A DNA stretch of 24,823 nucleotides from Aquiluna sp. Lineage in GTDB: Bacteria; Actinomycetota; Actinomycetes; Actinomycetales; Microbacteriaceae. Below the pieces are notes generated by a model that was not told the DNA's origin, did no database searches, and saw nothing but the letters and a program-made list of their open reading frames with translations. The position numbers were made by a program, and so were the translations under genes. The DNA is taken from NCBI GenBank assembly GCA_018402615.1, contig JAGYIH010000011.1, positions 1 to 24,823 on the forward strand, read 5' to 3'. Shown here piece by piece: positions 7,330 to 16,132 of the stretch (position 1 is its first letter; every line of letters starts with the position of its first letter).

Positions 7330-7354
7330 GTAGCTTGACGCACTGGCGAGCTAC
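7330..7354 (+). promoter_or_regulatory. Hairpin in the cspA leader with a competing fold
   Basis: GTAGCT (7330-7335) pairs perfectly with AGCTAC (7349-7354) around a 13-nt loop. An alternative pairing, CACT (7341-7344) with AGTG (7358-7361), uses part of the same sequence and cannot coexist with it. This lies 15-50 nt before the GGAG ribosome site. Cold-shock mRNAs are known to change structure with temperature, so a thermosensitive leader is possible but not shown. Confidence 0.3.
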
Positions 7355-7384
7355 GCGAGTGGTACAAGCAACAGGAGCAGTTAC

Positions 7385-7588
7385 ATGGCACAAGGAACCG
7401 TTAAGTGGTTCAACTCTGAAAAGGGTTTTGGATTCATTACTCAGGACGGCGGACCGGACGTATTCGTTCACTTCTCCGCTATTCAGTCCAATGGGTACCG
7501 CGAACTAAGGGAAAACCAGCGCGTCGAGTTTGACGTCAAGAGCGGTGACAAAGGCCCACAGGCCGAAAACGTCAACCCGATCGACTAA
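7385..7588 (+). CDS. cspA: Cold-shock protein CspA family
   Basis: This 67-residue single cold-shock domain binds single-stranded RNA and DNA and acts as an RNA chaperone. The RNA-binding motifs are intact: RNP1-like KGFGFI near residues 14-19 and RNP2-like VFVHFS near 28-33. The length is the usual one for a stand-alone cold-shock protein. The ATG follows GGAG by 8 nt. It has its own candidate promoter, a structured leader and an intrinsic terminator at 7607-7640, so it looks like a monocistronic, highly expressed gene. A second, longer cold-shock protein is encoded at 15184. Confidence 0.97.
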   Translation: MAQGTVKWFNSEKGFGFITQDGGPDVFVHFSAIQSNGYRELRENQRVEFDVKSGDKGPQAENVNPID

Positions 7589-7606
7589 GACCAAGACACA
7601 AAAACG

Positions 7607-7640
7607 AACACCGATCGCAAATTGCGGTCGGTGTTTGTTT
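7607..7640 (+). terminator. Intrinsic terminator after cspA
   Basis: AACACCGA (7607-7614) pairs with TCGGTGTT (7628-7635), and CGCA pairs with TGCG inside it across a T-G wobble, around a 3-nt AAT loop. The tail is TGTTTGTTT-like and thus only moderately T-rich. It separates cspA from the groL promoter that begins in its tail. Confidence 0.8.
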
Positions 7641-7667
7641 GCACTCGGAGCCTTTGAGTGCTAAAAA
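7639..7667 (+). promoter_or_regulatory. Candidate groL promoter
   Basis: TTGCAC (7639-7644) and TAAAAA (7662-7667) are 17 bp apart. The -10 hexamer overlaps the first GAGTGCTAA half-site, and the predicted start near 7673 falls inside the CIRCE element, so a bound repressor would block initiation directly. Confidence 0.45.
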
Positions 7668-7698
7668 TTACTTAGCACTCGACAACCTAGAGTGCTAA
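7656..7698. promoter_or_regulatory. CIRCE operator (HrcA site) with an extra upstream half-site
   Basis: TTAGCACTC (7672-7680), 9 bp, GAGTGCTAA (7690-7698) is a perfect match to the CIRCE consensus bound by the heat-shock repressor HrcA. A third perfect half-site, GAGTGCTAA (7656-7664), lies 7 bp further upstream and forms an inverted pair with the middle one. The element precedes groL and implies HrcA repression. The hrcA gene is not in the window. Confidence 0.95.
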
Positions 7699-7710
7699 CT
7701 CAAGTCTTAA

Positions 7711-9351
<1,641 letters not shown>

Positions 9352-9366
9352 AGAAGAGTTCAAATG

Positions 9367-9394
9367 GCGGGGTGGGAAACCACCCCGCTTTTCT
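9367..9394 (+). terminator. Intrinsic terminator after groL
   Basis: GCGGGGTGG (9367-9375) and CCACCCCGC (9380-9388) form a perfect 9-bp stem with a GAAA tetraloop, followed by TTTTCT. On the opposite strand the stem is not followed by a T-run, so it works for groL and not clearly for the converging histidine kinase gene. Confidence 0.95.
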
Positions 9395-9432
9395 CTAACC
9401 TGAATTTCCCAATCAGGAAATGCTAAAGGTTG

Positions 9433-10905
9433 TTACTGCTCCGCAGCTTGGACTTCATTGCTTGGTCCGGAAGTCGGAATCTCAATGATGAAGGTTGCGC
9501 CACCACCCTTGGTTTCCTCGATCCAGATTTTGCCGCTGTGTGCCGAGACTATGGAATGCGCAATTGCTAAGCCAAGTCCTGACCCACCGGTTTCGCGATT
9601 GCGAGAATTGTCCGCTCTGAAAAACCTGTCAAACACCTTGCTTCGCATGGACTCTGGGACGCCTTCGCCGTGATCAATCACTTCGATTCGGTGATTCTTT
9701 TCAGACTGCGAAACGGTTACCAAAACCTCGGAACCTTGAGGAGCAAAGCGTCCCGCATTGTTCACCAGATTGGTGAGGACCTGCTTGATGCGGTCAACAT
9801 CGATTCGGGCCTTTTCTGAGCTGGTGAATTTGGATGTGAATCTGACCTGAGGATTTGCAACTGCGGCATCTTTCACAACTGCGCTGGCAAGTTCTGAAAT
9901 ATCCTGATCCTTGAGAGATAGATTTCCTATTTCATCCATGCGAGTCAGAGTCAGAAGTGACTCGACCAATCCAGACATACGAATCGCTTCGGACTCAATG
10001 CGCTGCATCGCCTCAGTGACATCTCGCTTGTTTTTGATTGCTCCCATGCGGTAAAGCTCGGCATAACCCCGAACGGTAACCAATGGGGTTCTTAGCTCGT
10101 GGCTTGCATCAGAGACAAATCTGCGCATCTGGCTAAGGGTGTTGTCCCGGCCACTCACAGCACCTTCAATTGAGTCGAGCATGCTGTTTAGCGCTCTGTT
10201 CAGGCGCCCAATCTCGGTCTTTGGGTCACGCTCGATCAGACGGGACGAGAATTTGCCACTCTGGACGGCCTCACTGGTGCGCTCAACCTCTTTGAGTGGC
10301 CTGAGCGCAGATGTGATGGTCAGCCAGATGCTGAGCCCGGACAGGGTCAGCAGGAAGATTCCAAACCGGCCACCAATCACGCCGTACTCGGCGACAATTT
10401 GTCGGTTGCTGCTGGTTGGAATTGCTACCACCACAGATCCATTGGCGCGGTTTAGCGGCATCGCAACTATCCGCCAATCCATGTCGCGTCCAGTACTCAG
10501 CTCCACCTCGGCGTCAAAGGGAAGCCCCTGAGTCTCAAGCACTCTTTCAAGCGTGAGTGTGGAAAAGTTTGGAAGCTCTCTACCGCCTCCCGTTGAAGAC
10601 ACTAGGCCGAGGTACTGATTACCCTCGGAATCCAAGATGGCTATGAAGTAGTCGCTTGGAAGTGATGGCAAAGCTAGATCGCCCGCCGCAACCCGCAGTT
10701 CCAAGCGCAGCGGATTTTCGTCTCGCAGCTGATTTGCTGTTGTGACCAAAAGGGTGTCGGTATTTTGCTGCAGGTAGGTGCTCAAAAGCGCGACTGTTCC
10801 GGCGCTTGAGACGCTCAGCAACAGACCAATTAGTCCTACCGAGAGAGCGGTTAGCTTCGCCCGAAGGGAAACCTTCTCCCAACCCGCTAGAAACCGCTCT
10901 TTCAA
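9433..10905 (-). CDS. Two-component sensor histidine kinase
   Basis: The 490-residue kinase has a membrane helix at about 17-45, an extracytoplasmic sensor region of about 130 residues with no recognised fold, and a second helix at about 178-200. A HAMP linker with the RPLKEVERT start, a HisKA domain with phospho-accepting H269 in SDASHELRTP, and a HATPase domain with N-box NLVNNAGRFAP and G-box GSGLGLAI follow. It should autophosphorylate and pass the phosphate to the response regulator encoded 3 bp upstream. The start is TTG at 10905, placed so that MKERFLAGW leads directly into the first helix. The overall layout resembles the MprB/TcrY group of actinobacterial kinases. The signal is unknown. 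Confidence 0.95.
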   Translation of the reverse strand: MKERFLAGWEKVSLRAKLTALSVGLIGLLLSVSSAGTVALLSTYLQQNTDTLLVTTANQLRDENPLRLELRVAAGDLALPSLPSDYFIAILDSEGNQYLGLVSSTGGGRELPNFSTLTLERVLETQGLPFDAEVELSTGRDMDWRIVAMPLNRANGSVVVAIPTSSNRQIVAEYGVIGGRFGIFLLTLSGLSIWLTITSALRPLKEVERTSEAVQSGKFSSRLIERDPKTEIGRLNRALNSMLDSIEGAVSGRDNTLSQMRRFVSDASHELRTPLVTVRGYAELYRMGAIKNKRDVTEAMQRIESEAIRMSGLVESLLTLTRMDEIGNLSLKDQDISELASAVVKDAAVANPQVRFTSKFTSSEKARIDVDRIKQVLTNLVNNAGRFAPQGSEVLVTVSQSEKNHRIEVIDHGEGVPESMRSKVFDRFFRADNSRNRETGGSGLGLAIAHSIVSAHSGKIWIEETKGGGATFIIEIPTSGPSNEVQAAEQ

Positions 10906-10908
10906 TTT

Positions 10909-11601
10909 CTAGCCCTTGGGACTTTTGAGCATGTAGCCAACACCACGCTTGGTGATGATGAGCGGCTCTTGCGAGATCGGGTCCAACTTCTTGCGCAGGT
11001 AGCTGACATAGCTCTCGACAATACCCATCTCGCCGTTGAAGTCATATTCCCAAACGTGATCCAGAATCTGCGCCTTGGTCAAAACCCGGTTTGGGTTTGT
11101 TGCTAGATATCTAAGCAGTTGGTATTCGGTGGGGGAGAGGTCAACCAGTTGACCGCCGACGCTCACCTCATGTGCATCCTCGTTGATTTCAAGTTCGCCA
11201 ACTCGAATCAACGATCCGAGGTTTCCATCCTTGCCGGTGCGACGCATGATCGCTGAGATGCGGGCCATGATTTCGTCCAGGCTAAATGGCTTGGTTACGT
11301 AGTCATCGCCACCAACGGTTAGGCCAGTGACCTTGTCCTCGGTGTCATCACGCGCGGTTAAGAACAGAATGGGGGTGTCAATACCCATGCCACGAATCTT
11401 CTTTGTGACACCAAAGCCCGAGATGTCCGGCAGCATCACATCCAAAAGCACAATATCGGGCTGGATCTCGATGATCTTGTTTATGGCATCGGTGCCGTTG
11501 GGACTCACGGCGACCTGGTGTCCGGCAAACCTAAGGCTTGCCGATAGGAGGTCACGAATGTTTGGCTCGTCGTCTACAACTAGAACTTTTAGGTTTTCCA
11601 T
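10909..11601 (-). CDS. OmpR/PhoB-family response regulator
   Basis: The 230-residue regulator has a receiver domain with acidic D10/D11, phospho-accepting D54 in VLLDVMLP, T82 and K104 in TKPF. A winged-helix DNA-binding domain follows at about 130-228 with SPTEYQLLRYL, VLTKAQILDHVWEYD and ITKRGVGYML. It should activate or repress genes in response to the kinase encoded 3 bp downstream. It resembles the TrcR/PrrA/MprA group, but the orthologue cannot be named safely. A candidate promoter and an inverted repeat lie just upstream (11605-11650), within the 50-bp gap to the XPB gene, so the pair may be transcribed separately and autoregulated. Confidence 0.96.
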   Translation of the reverse strand: MENLKVLVVDDEPNIRDLLSASLRFAGHQVAVSPNGTDAINKIIEIQPDIVLLDVMLPDISGFGVTKKIRGMGIDTPILFLTARDDTEDKVTGLTVGGDDYVTKPFSLDEIMARISAIMRRTGKDGNLGSLIRVGELEINEDAHEVSVGGQLVDLSPTEYQLLRYLATNPNRVLTKAQILDHVWEYDFNGEMGIVESYVSYLRKKLDPISQEPLIITKRGVGYMLKSPKG

Positions 11602-11604
11602 GTC

Positions 11605-11650
11605 TTTAGCTTGCGGTCTATAACTGGAAGTTTCCTGAGAGCAAGCTGAA
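11605..11650. repeat. Inverted repeat around the response-regulator promoter
   Basis: TTTAGCTTGC (11605-11614) and GCAAGCTGAA (11641-11650) are inverted copies agreeing at 9 of 10 positions, with AGCTTGC/GCAAGCT perfect. The arm centres are 36 bp apart. They bracket the 11617-11644 promoter, so they could be an operator, possibly for the regulator itself. No hairpin-terminator features are present. Confidence 0.45.
11617..11644 (-). promoter_or_regulatory. Candidate promoter of the two-component operon
   Basis: On the minus strand TTGCTC (11644-11639) and TATAGA (11622-11617) are separated by 16 bp, each with 4 of 6 consensus matches. Transcription would begin near 11610, only about 10 nt before the ATG, giving a very short leader. 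This fits the weak ribosome binding site seen there. Confidence 0.4.
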
Positions 11651-11651
11651 C

Positions 11652-13277
11652 TTAAATCTCTGTGTCGTCCAGGATTTCGTAGGAGTAGCCCTGCTCGGCT
11701 AAGAAGCGCTGACGATTCTGGGCAAAGTCCTGCTCGACCGTGTCCCTGGCAACAATTGTGTAAAAGGCGGCCGAGCGACCATCTGCCTTTGGTCGGAGCA
11801 GCCTACCTAGGCGCTGAGCTTCTTCTTGCCTGGAACCAAAGGCCCCGGAAATCTGAATAGCCACCGATGCTTCGGGAAGGTCTACCGAGAAGTTTGCGAC
11901 CTTGGAAACCACAAGTGCGGTTAGCTCACCGGAGCGGAACTTCTGGAACAGGATTTCGCGCTCGTCCACGGGAGTCTCTCCCGTGAGCTTAGGAACTCCG
12001 AGCGCCTCCGAGACCTCGGCTATCTGGTCAAGGTACTGGCCGATGATAAGTGTGGGTTCACCCTTGTGGCGCTCGATGATTCTCTTCATTATCGCAAGCT
12101 TGGCCTTTGCCGTTGAGGCAATCCGGAAGCGACCGTCCTGATCAGAAATTGCGTAGTCCATGCGCTCATCGTCTGGCAGGGTAACGCGGACTTCAAAACA
12201 GTTTGCCGGGGCAATGTAACCCTGCTGCTCAATTTCTTTCCAGGGAGCATCAAAGCGCTTGGGGCCGATGAGCGAAAACACGTCTGACTCTCGACCGTCC
12301 TCGCGAACCAAGGTCGCGGTTAGCCCGAGACGTCTCCTGGCTTGCAGATCCGCGGTCATCTTGAAGATCGGTGCGGGTAACAGGTGTACCTCGTCGTAAA
12401 TTATCAAACCCCAGTCCCGAGCATTCAAAAGAGCAAGGTGTAAAAACTCCCCCTTTTTCTTGGTCGTCAAAATTTGGTAGGTGGCGATTGTGACCGGAGC
12501 AAGTGCCTTGGAGGAACCCGAATACTCGGCAATCTCAGCTCTGGTGAGAGAGGTCTTTGCCAGCAGTTCATCTCGCCACTGCCTGGCAGCAACGGTATTG
12601 GTAACCAGGATCAAGGTGTTGGTCTTTACCTGTGCCATAGCCGCCGCACCCACGATTGTCTTGCCGGCTCCACACGGCAGCACCACAACTCCCGATCCAC
12701 CATCAACAAACTTGCTGACGGCATCAAGCTGGTATTGCCTTGGAGCCCACTCCGCGCTGGATAACTCAATGGGGTGGGGAGTGCCCGGTGTGTACCCTGC
12801 ATTGTCCTGAGCGGGCCAGCCGAGTTTTAGTAGTTGTTGCTTGAGTTGACCGCGCGCCCAGTCTCTGACTCTAAAGCCAGCCTCGATTCTGCCATCTAGC
12901 AACTCTTGAATCTTGTTGTTTTGACTCACCTCGGTCAATACCGCAACCGAGTCTGACTTCAATAGCAACCCGGATGCATCGCGCTCTATCGTGAGTTTTC
13001 CAAAGCGGTCGATCGTGTTCGAGATCTCATCCTCCACCAGTGACGGCAGCGGGTACTTGGAGTACTTCTTTAGGCTGCCCAGTATGTAGTCGGCGTCGTG
13101 ACCGGCTGCCCTTGCATTCCACAAGCCGAGCTTGGTGATGCGGTAGGTGTGGATGTGTTCTGGCGCCCTTTCGAGCTCGGCAAAGATCGCCAATTCGTGC
13201 CGGGCATCCTGGGCTAGCGGGTGGTCAGTCTCGAGCAGAACCGTCCGGTCAGACTGCACGATTAGGGGACCAGACAT
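11652..13277 (-). CDS. XPB/ERCC3-type DNA helicase
   Basis: This 541-residue SF2 helicase unwinds DNA, presumably in repair or transcription-linked processes. It has an N-terminal XPB-type region (1-170), Walker A LPCGAGKT (200-207), DEVH box (295-298), the XPB-specific RED motif at 325-327 (LVREDGRE), and a motif VI EEAQRLGRLLRPK in the second RecA domain. The length is typical of actinobacterial XPB, such as the Mycobacterium Rv0861c protein. The gene starts 9 bp after the helicase-associated gene ends. The same pair stands together in mycobacteria (Rv0862c-Rv0861c, from memory), so the two products probably work together. Its role in bacteria is poorly defined. Confidence 0.96.
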   Translation of the reverse strand: MSGPLIVQSDRTVLLETDHPLAQDARHELAIFAELERAPEHIHTYRITKLGLWNARAAGHDADYILGSLKKYSKYPLPSLVEDEISNTIDRFGKLTIERDASGLLLKSDSVAVLTEVSQNNKIQELLDGRIEAGFRVRDWARGQLKQQLLKLGWPAQDNAGYTPGTPHPIELSSAEWAPRQYQLDAVSKFVDGGSGVVVLPCGAGKTIVGAAAMAQVKTNTLILVTNTVAARQWRDELLAKTSLTRAEIAEYSGSSKALAPVTIATYQILTTKKKGEFLHLALLNARDWGLIIYDEVHLLPAPIFKMTADLQARRRLGLTATLVREDGRESDVFSLIGPKRFDAPWKEIEQQGYIAPANCFEVRVTLPDDERMDYAISDQDGRFRIASTAKAKLAIMKRIIERHKGEPTLIIGQYLDQIAEVSEALGVPKLTGETPVDEREILFQKFRSGELTALVVSKVANFSVDLPEASVAIQISGAFGSRQEEAQRLGRLLRPKADGRSAAFYTIVARDTVEQDFAQNRQRFLAEQGYSYEILDDTEI

Positions 13278-13286
13278 TGGAATAGC

Positions 13287-14888
13287 TTAAACCAGGACGA
13301 CTCCGCGAATCCGTGAAATCGGCAGAGTTCGCTCAGCCTCTTTCTCGGTGTCCTTTCCTCGCAGTCGGTTTGCGGCAATGCCAAGGGGCGCAAGTTCGAA
13401 CTGCTGCTCGGAGCCATCCTGTAACTCGACTCGAATCTTTACCAGTAATTTGTTCTTCAGCGCGAACTGCAATTGGCGCATGATGTCGTTTTCCTGCATC
13501 TGGATATTGGTGCCGGAAAGTAGCTTTTCACACAGCGCCAACAGCTCGTTGCTTTCAACCTTTGGCTCGGTGGCCCAGCCTCTGAACCGCGGCGACACAA
13601 CCTTGTTGTTTGCGAACATGACCGCCTGGTAGCCAGCGTCTCGAAGGTTGAAGTAGATCAATTCCGAATCCAGTCTGGATGCCAGTTGTTTTTCAGTTAT
13701 TCGCTGCAGCATCAAACCCGAGAGCTTGGTCTCGTTCGAAATCTGCGTTATCAAGATTGCGTCTTCAGATTCCACAAGCGTCCCGACCTCACCGACCAAA
13801 ACTTTTAGCTGACCAAACTTTCGCTTCACCTCATCCAGAAGGTAGCTGACCGGCTGCGGCAACTCCTTGCCGCTGAGTTTTTTCAGAGTCTTCTCAACCT
13901 CATCGAGTCCCATGCCTATCTCAAGCGCGTGCGAAAGCGTCAGGTTTGAGATGCGGAATCTAGCAGCGAGGCCGAGGTCCTCGCTTTCTGCAAAACTGTC
14001 TAGTTCTCTATGCAATGCGGGAGAAATCGGTCCTGGGCAAATGATGCTCAGATCTCCCTGGACAATCAACCTGTCCTCCGCCTTCGGTAGTTCCTTGATA
14101 ACCGCGTCAGCCGCCTTGGCAAGGGTTGTTTGAAGCATTGGTTTCAGTAACTGATCGCCATCGAAAAGCCCCAGGAAGGCTCCGAACTGCAATAGCTCGA
14201 GGTTACCCAGGTCCAACAACGGATACGCGGCTGCTAGCTGCTGGGTGATGCTTCCTGGCTGCAGCTTCATTTCTGGCAAATTCCACAGACCACGAGCCAG
14301 TTCCAGCCAGGCACTTTTGCGATCCATGTTCAACCATTCCAGACCCGCCTCGGTGGCGACCCAGCGCTCTTGCTGTTGAGCCACCAGTCCAGCCTGCATC
14401 GCTAGCTGGAAACGCAACTGAACCTCCTTGGGAGTGAATTTCAGTTTGAGTGCAATCTCTTTGGCATCCTGCGACCTGATGCCCGCTCGAATTACCCCGA
14501 GCCAGTGCCGCTCGCAAGCAAACAGCAGTTCGGTGACGCAGAGCATGGTCTCGTAGGCGGAGAGCGAATTACCAGATGTCAGGGCTGGCTTTTGGCGAAT
14601 CTGCTCCAGCTCGTTAGCCAAAAGCTGCGCCTCTTCAAAAACCGCATCGCCTGCCAGTGCGAGTGCAACCAGCAAATTGGAAACCTTACCGGCCCGCAAC
14701 TTGCCAAGTTCCTTGGCTGGCAGTGAGCGAATTCGAATTTCGAGCTCTCTTCTGGACAGCAAGACTCTGCTGAGGTCTAAAAGGTCGTTGCAACCCTGGG
14801 CCTTAGAGCTACTTTTCTCGACCAACCCCAACAGCTCGTTGGCGCTGAGTGATGCAAGGTTTTTGGATAACTCCAGTAGTGAAGACAC
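13287..14888 (-). CDS. Helicase-associated protein (partner of XPB, Helicase_C_3/Rv0862c-like)
   Basis: The 533-residue protein is largely alpha-helical and leucine-rich, with no signal peptide and no Walker motifs. It corresponds to the conserved actinobacterial gene placed next to XPB and annotated with a helicase-associated domain. The central region (LIVQGDLSIICPGPISPALHRELDSF is one block near residue 275) and a segment RITEKQLASRLD fit that family. The last 80 residues (KIRVELQDGS, LAPLGIAANRLRGKD, RTLPISRIRGV) look like a small WYL-like beta-barrel, which would suggest ligand or nucleic-acid sensing; that comparison is mine. The start is GTG at 14888, overlapping the TAG of the upstream gene by one base, so translation is probably coupled. 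Function is not known beyond association with XPB. Confidence 0.85.
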   Translation of the reverse strand: MSSLLELSKNLASLSANELLGLVEKSSSKAQGCNDLLDLSRVLLSRRELEIRIRSLPAKELGKLRAGKVSNLLVALALAGDAVFEEAQLLANELEQIRQKPALTSGNSLSAYETMLCVTELLFACERHWLGVIRAGIRSQDAKEIALKLKFTPKEVQLRFQLAMQAGLVAQQQERWVATEAGLEWLNMDRKSAWLELARGLWNLPEMKLQPGSITQQLAAAYPLLDLGNLELLQFGAFLGLFDGDQLLKPMLQTTLAKAADAVIKELPKAEDRLIVQGDLSIICPGPISPALHRELDSFAESEDLGLAARFRISNLTLSHALEIGMGLDEVEKTLKKLSGKELPQPVSYLLDEVKRKFGQLKVLVGEVGTLVESEDAILITQISNETKLSGLMLQRITEKQLASRLDSELIYFNLRDAGYQAVMFANNKVVSPRFRGWATEPKVESNELLALCEKLLSGTNIQMQENDIMRQLQFALKNKLLVKIRVELQDGSEQQFELAPLGIAANRLRGKDTEKEAERTLPISRIRGVVLV

Positions 14889-15127
14889 TAATCTCTATTC
14901 TCTTTTGAGCGCCGAATGATCGCGCCAATCAACATCGCAATCACGATTAGGAAACCAACCGGCAGACCAATCAGCGGCAACTGTGCCAGCAACACTGGAA
15001 TCTCGGTCGCTCCCGTAGCGCTCAAAATCAAGGTGGCGAGAATTGAAAGGATTGAGATTGCGATGACAGCCACTGCGGTCAAGCCCAAGGTTGCCTCGAA
15101 CTGCGGTCTCTTGGAAGTTTCGCCCAT
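14888..15127 (-). CDS. Small two-helix membrane protein
   Basis: The 79-residue product has a polar N-terminus (MGETSKRPQFEA), two membrane helices at about 15-36 and 48-71, and a charged C-terminal tail (RRSKENRD). I do not recognise a domain. Similar small proteins stand upstream of the XPB pair in related actinobacteria and are often labelled, without support, as transporter ATPases. Its stop overlaps the start of the helicase-associated gene by one base (TAGTG), so it belongs to the same transcript. The 56 bp upstream are shared with the divergent cold-shock gene and show no clear promoter hexamers. Confidence 0.75.
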   Translation of the reverse strand: MGETSKRPQFEATLGLTAVAVIAISILSILATLILSATGATEIPVLLAQLPLIGLPVGFLIVIAMLIGAIIRRSKENRD

Positions 15128-15183
15128 CAGACAACTCTAACCTTTCGGATAGACTTCCAACCGACCACTTGAAAGTAGGAACA

Positions 15184-15564
15184 ATGCCCACCGGCAAGGT
15201 TAAGTTTTTTGATGACGAAAAGGGATTCGGCTTCATCGCATCTGACGATGGCTCCGAAGTTTTCCTGCACGCCAGCGCTTTGCCAGATGGCACCTCCACA
15301 ATTCGTCCCGGTTCTCGCATTGAATTCGGCATCGTGGATGGGCGCAAGGGTGCCCAGGCACTTTCCGTTCGCATTCTTGAGGTTCCAACCCTGGTTGCGG
15401 TGAACCGCAAGCCAGCCGAGGATCTTTCAATCATCACCGAAGACCTAATAAAGCTTTTGGATCAAATTGGCGGAAGTCTCAAGCGAGGCAAGTACCCAGA
15501 GGCCGAGCATGGTCGCAAGGTGGCACAGCTGTTGCGCAAGGTGGCTGACGAGCTTGAAGGTTAG
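15184..15564 (+). CDS. Cold-shock-domain protein with helical C-terminal extension
   Basis: This 126-residue protein has a cold-shock domain (1-68) with intact RNP1-like KGFGFI and RNP2-like VFLHAS, then about 55 further residues, mostly helical and charged, ending KVADELEG. It is the size of the mycobacterial CspB (Rv0871), about twice a stand-alone cold-shock protein. It should bind single-stranded nucleic acid in the cytoplasm. The ATG at 15184 is used because it begins the conserved MPTGKVKFF; the frame is open further upstream but that part overlaps the divergent gene. The DUF3027 gene starts inside its 3' end, so the two are co-translated. Confidence 0.94.
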   Translation: MPTGKVKFFDDEKGFGFIASDDGSEVFLHASALPDGTSTIRPGSRIEFGIVDGRKGAQALSVRILEVPTLVAVNRKPAEDLSIITEDLIKLLDQIGGSLKRGKYPEAEHGRKVAQLLRKVADELEG

Positions 15565-16057
15565 TAACAGGGATTTAGCCACCCAGGCCTTGACTGAACT
15601 GCCGGCCGGAACCTATGGCGATTTCGTTGATGAAATCGAAGTTGAAAAGGGCGCGATTGACGTTCGATTTAACTGTCTAATGCGAGGTTACGAGGGTTGG
15701 CACTGGGTCATCAGCCTCACCCAAATCGACAAGCGCAAGCAAGCCATGGTTGCGGAGACAAATTTGATAGCCGGCGAAAATGCCATCTTGGCCCCGGACT
15801 GGGTGCCATGGGCAGAGCGGCTAGCTCAGTTCCGCGCAGAGTTGAAGCTGGCTGGTAAGGCTCAAAGTGATGACGAGGCCGATGCGCTAATCGCGGATAT
15901 GGCGCTATCGCTTTCGGATCATGATCAGTCCGACGATGCCGAGCAAGATTCCGACTCCGGCAGTGTGAAGCCACCACTCAAGACCAGAGTTCGCCAGCGT
16001 CGGATAAAGCGCAGCGAGGACTATGAAGATCAGGACCCAGATCAGGGTTCCAGCTAG
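15554..16057 (+). CDS. DUF3027 family protein
   Basis: The 167-residue product carries the DUF3027 pattern: ELPAGTYGDFVDEIE, then RFNCLMRGYEGWHWVISL, then ILAPDWVPWAERL. The last 60 residues are acidic and basic low complexity. Function is unknown. In actinobacteria this gene commonly follows a two-domain cold-shock gene, as here. The best start is TTG at 15554, overlapping the cold-shock gene by 11 nt and preceded at 9 nt by AAGGTGG; an ATG at 15467 would lie deep within the upstream gene and add residues unlike the family. The final 153 bp overlap the DUF2530 gene on the other strand, which is unusually long for two real genes. Confidence 0.85.
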   Translation: MKVSNRDLATQALTELPAGTYGDFVDEIEVEKGAIDVRFNCLMRGYEGWHWVISLTQIDKRKQAMVAETNLIAGENAILAPDWVPWAERLAQFRAELKLAGKAQSDDEADALIADMALSLSDHDQSDDAEQDSDSGSVKPPLKTRVRQRRIKRSEDYEDQDPDQGSS

Positions 16058-16132
16058 CACCACTCTCTTAGCGTTTACATCCACCGCCTCAGGGTGGCTT
16101 TTGCGCTCGGAAAATGGCACAAACAGTCTCAT
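15905..16132 (-). CDS. DUF2530 family small membrane protein
   Basis: The 75-residue protein has a polar N-terminus and two membrane helices (about 25-45 and 53-72), with the WWLHTAGVGILLGIVGL segment and terminal RKR that match DUF2530. Function is unknown. Its ATG directly abuts the serC stop (TAAATG, zero spacing), which makes it a coupled second gene of the serC transcript. It overlaps the DUF3027 gene head-on over 153 bp. Both reading frames match known families, so I keep both. Confidence 0.8.
   Translation of the reverse strand: MRLFVPFSERKSHPEAVDVNAKRVVLAGTLIWVLIFIVLAALYPTLANSGLEWWLHTAGVGILLGIVGLIMIRKR

Noticed and set aside
14895..15437. 180-codon minus-strand frame overlapping two cold-shock/membrane genes
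   Set aside because: It is antisense to the conserved cold-shock domain and shows no family features; it is a shadow frame.
15467..15553. ATG at 15467 as the start of the DUF3027 gene
   Set aside because: It would overlap the cold-shock gene by about 100 nt and add residues unlike the family; TTG at 15554 has AAGGTGG at proper distance.
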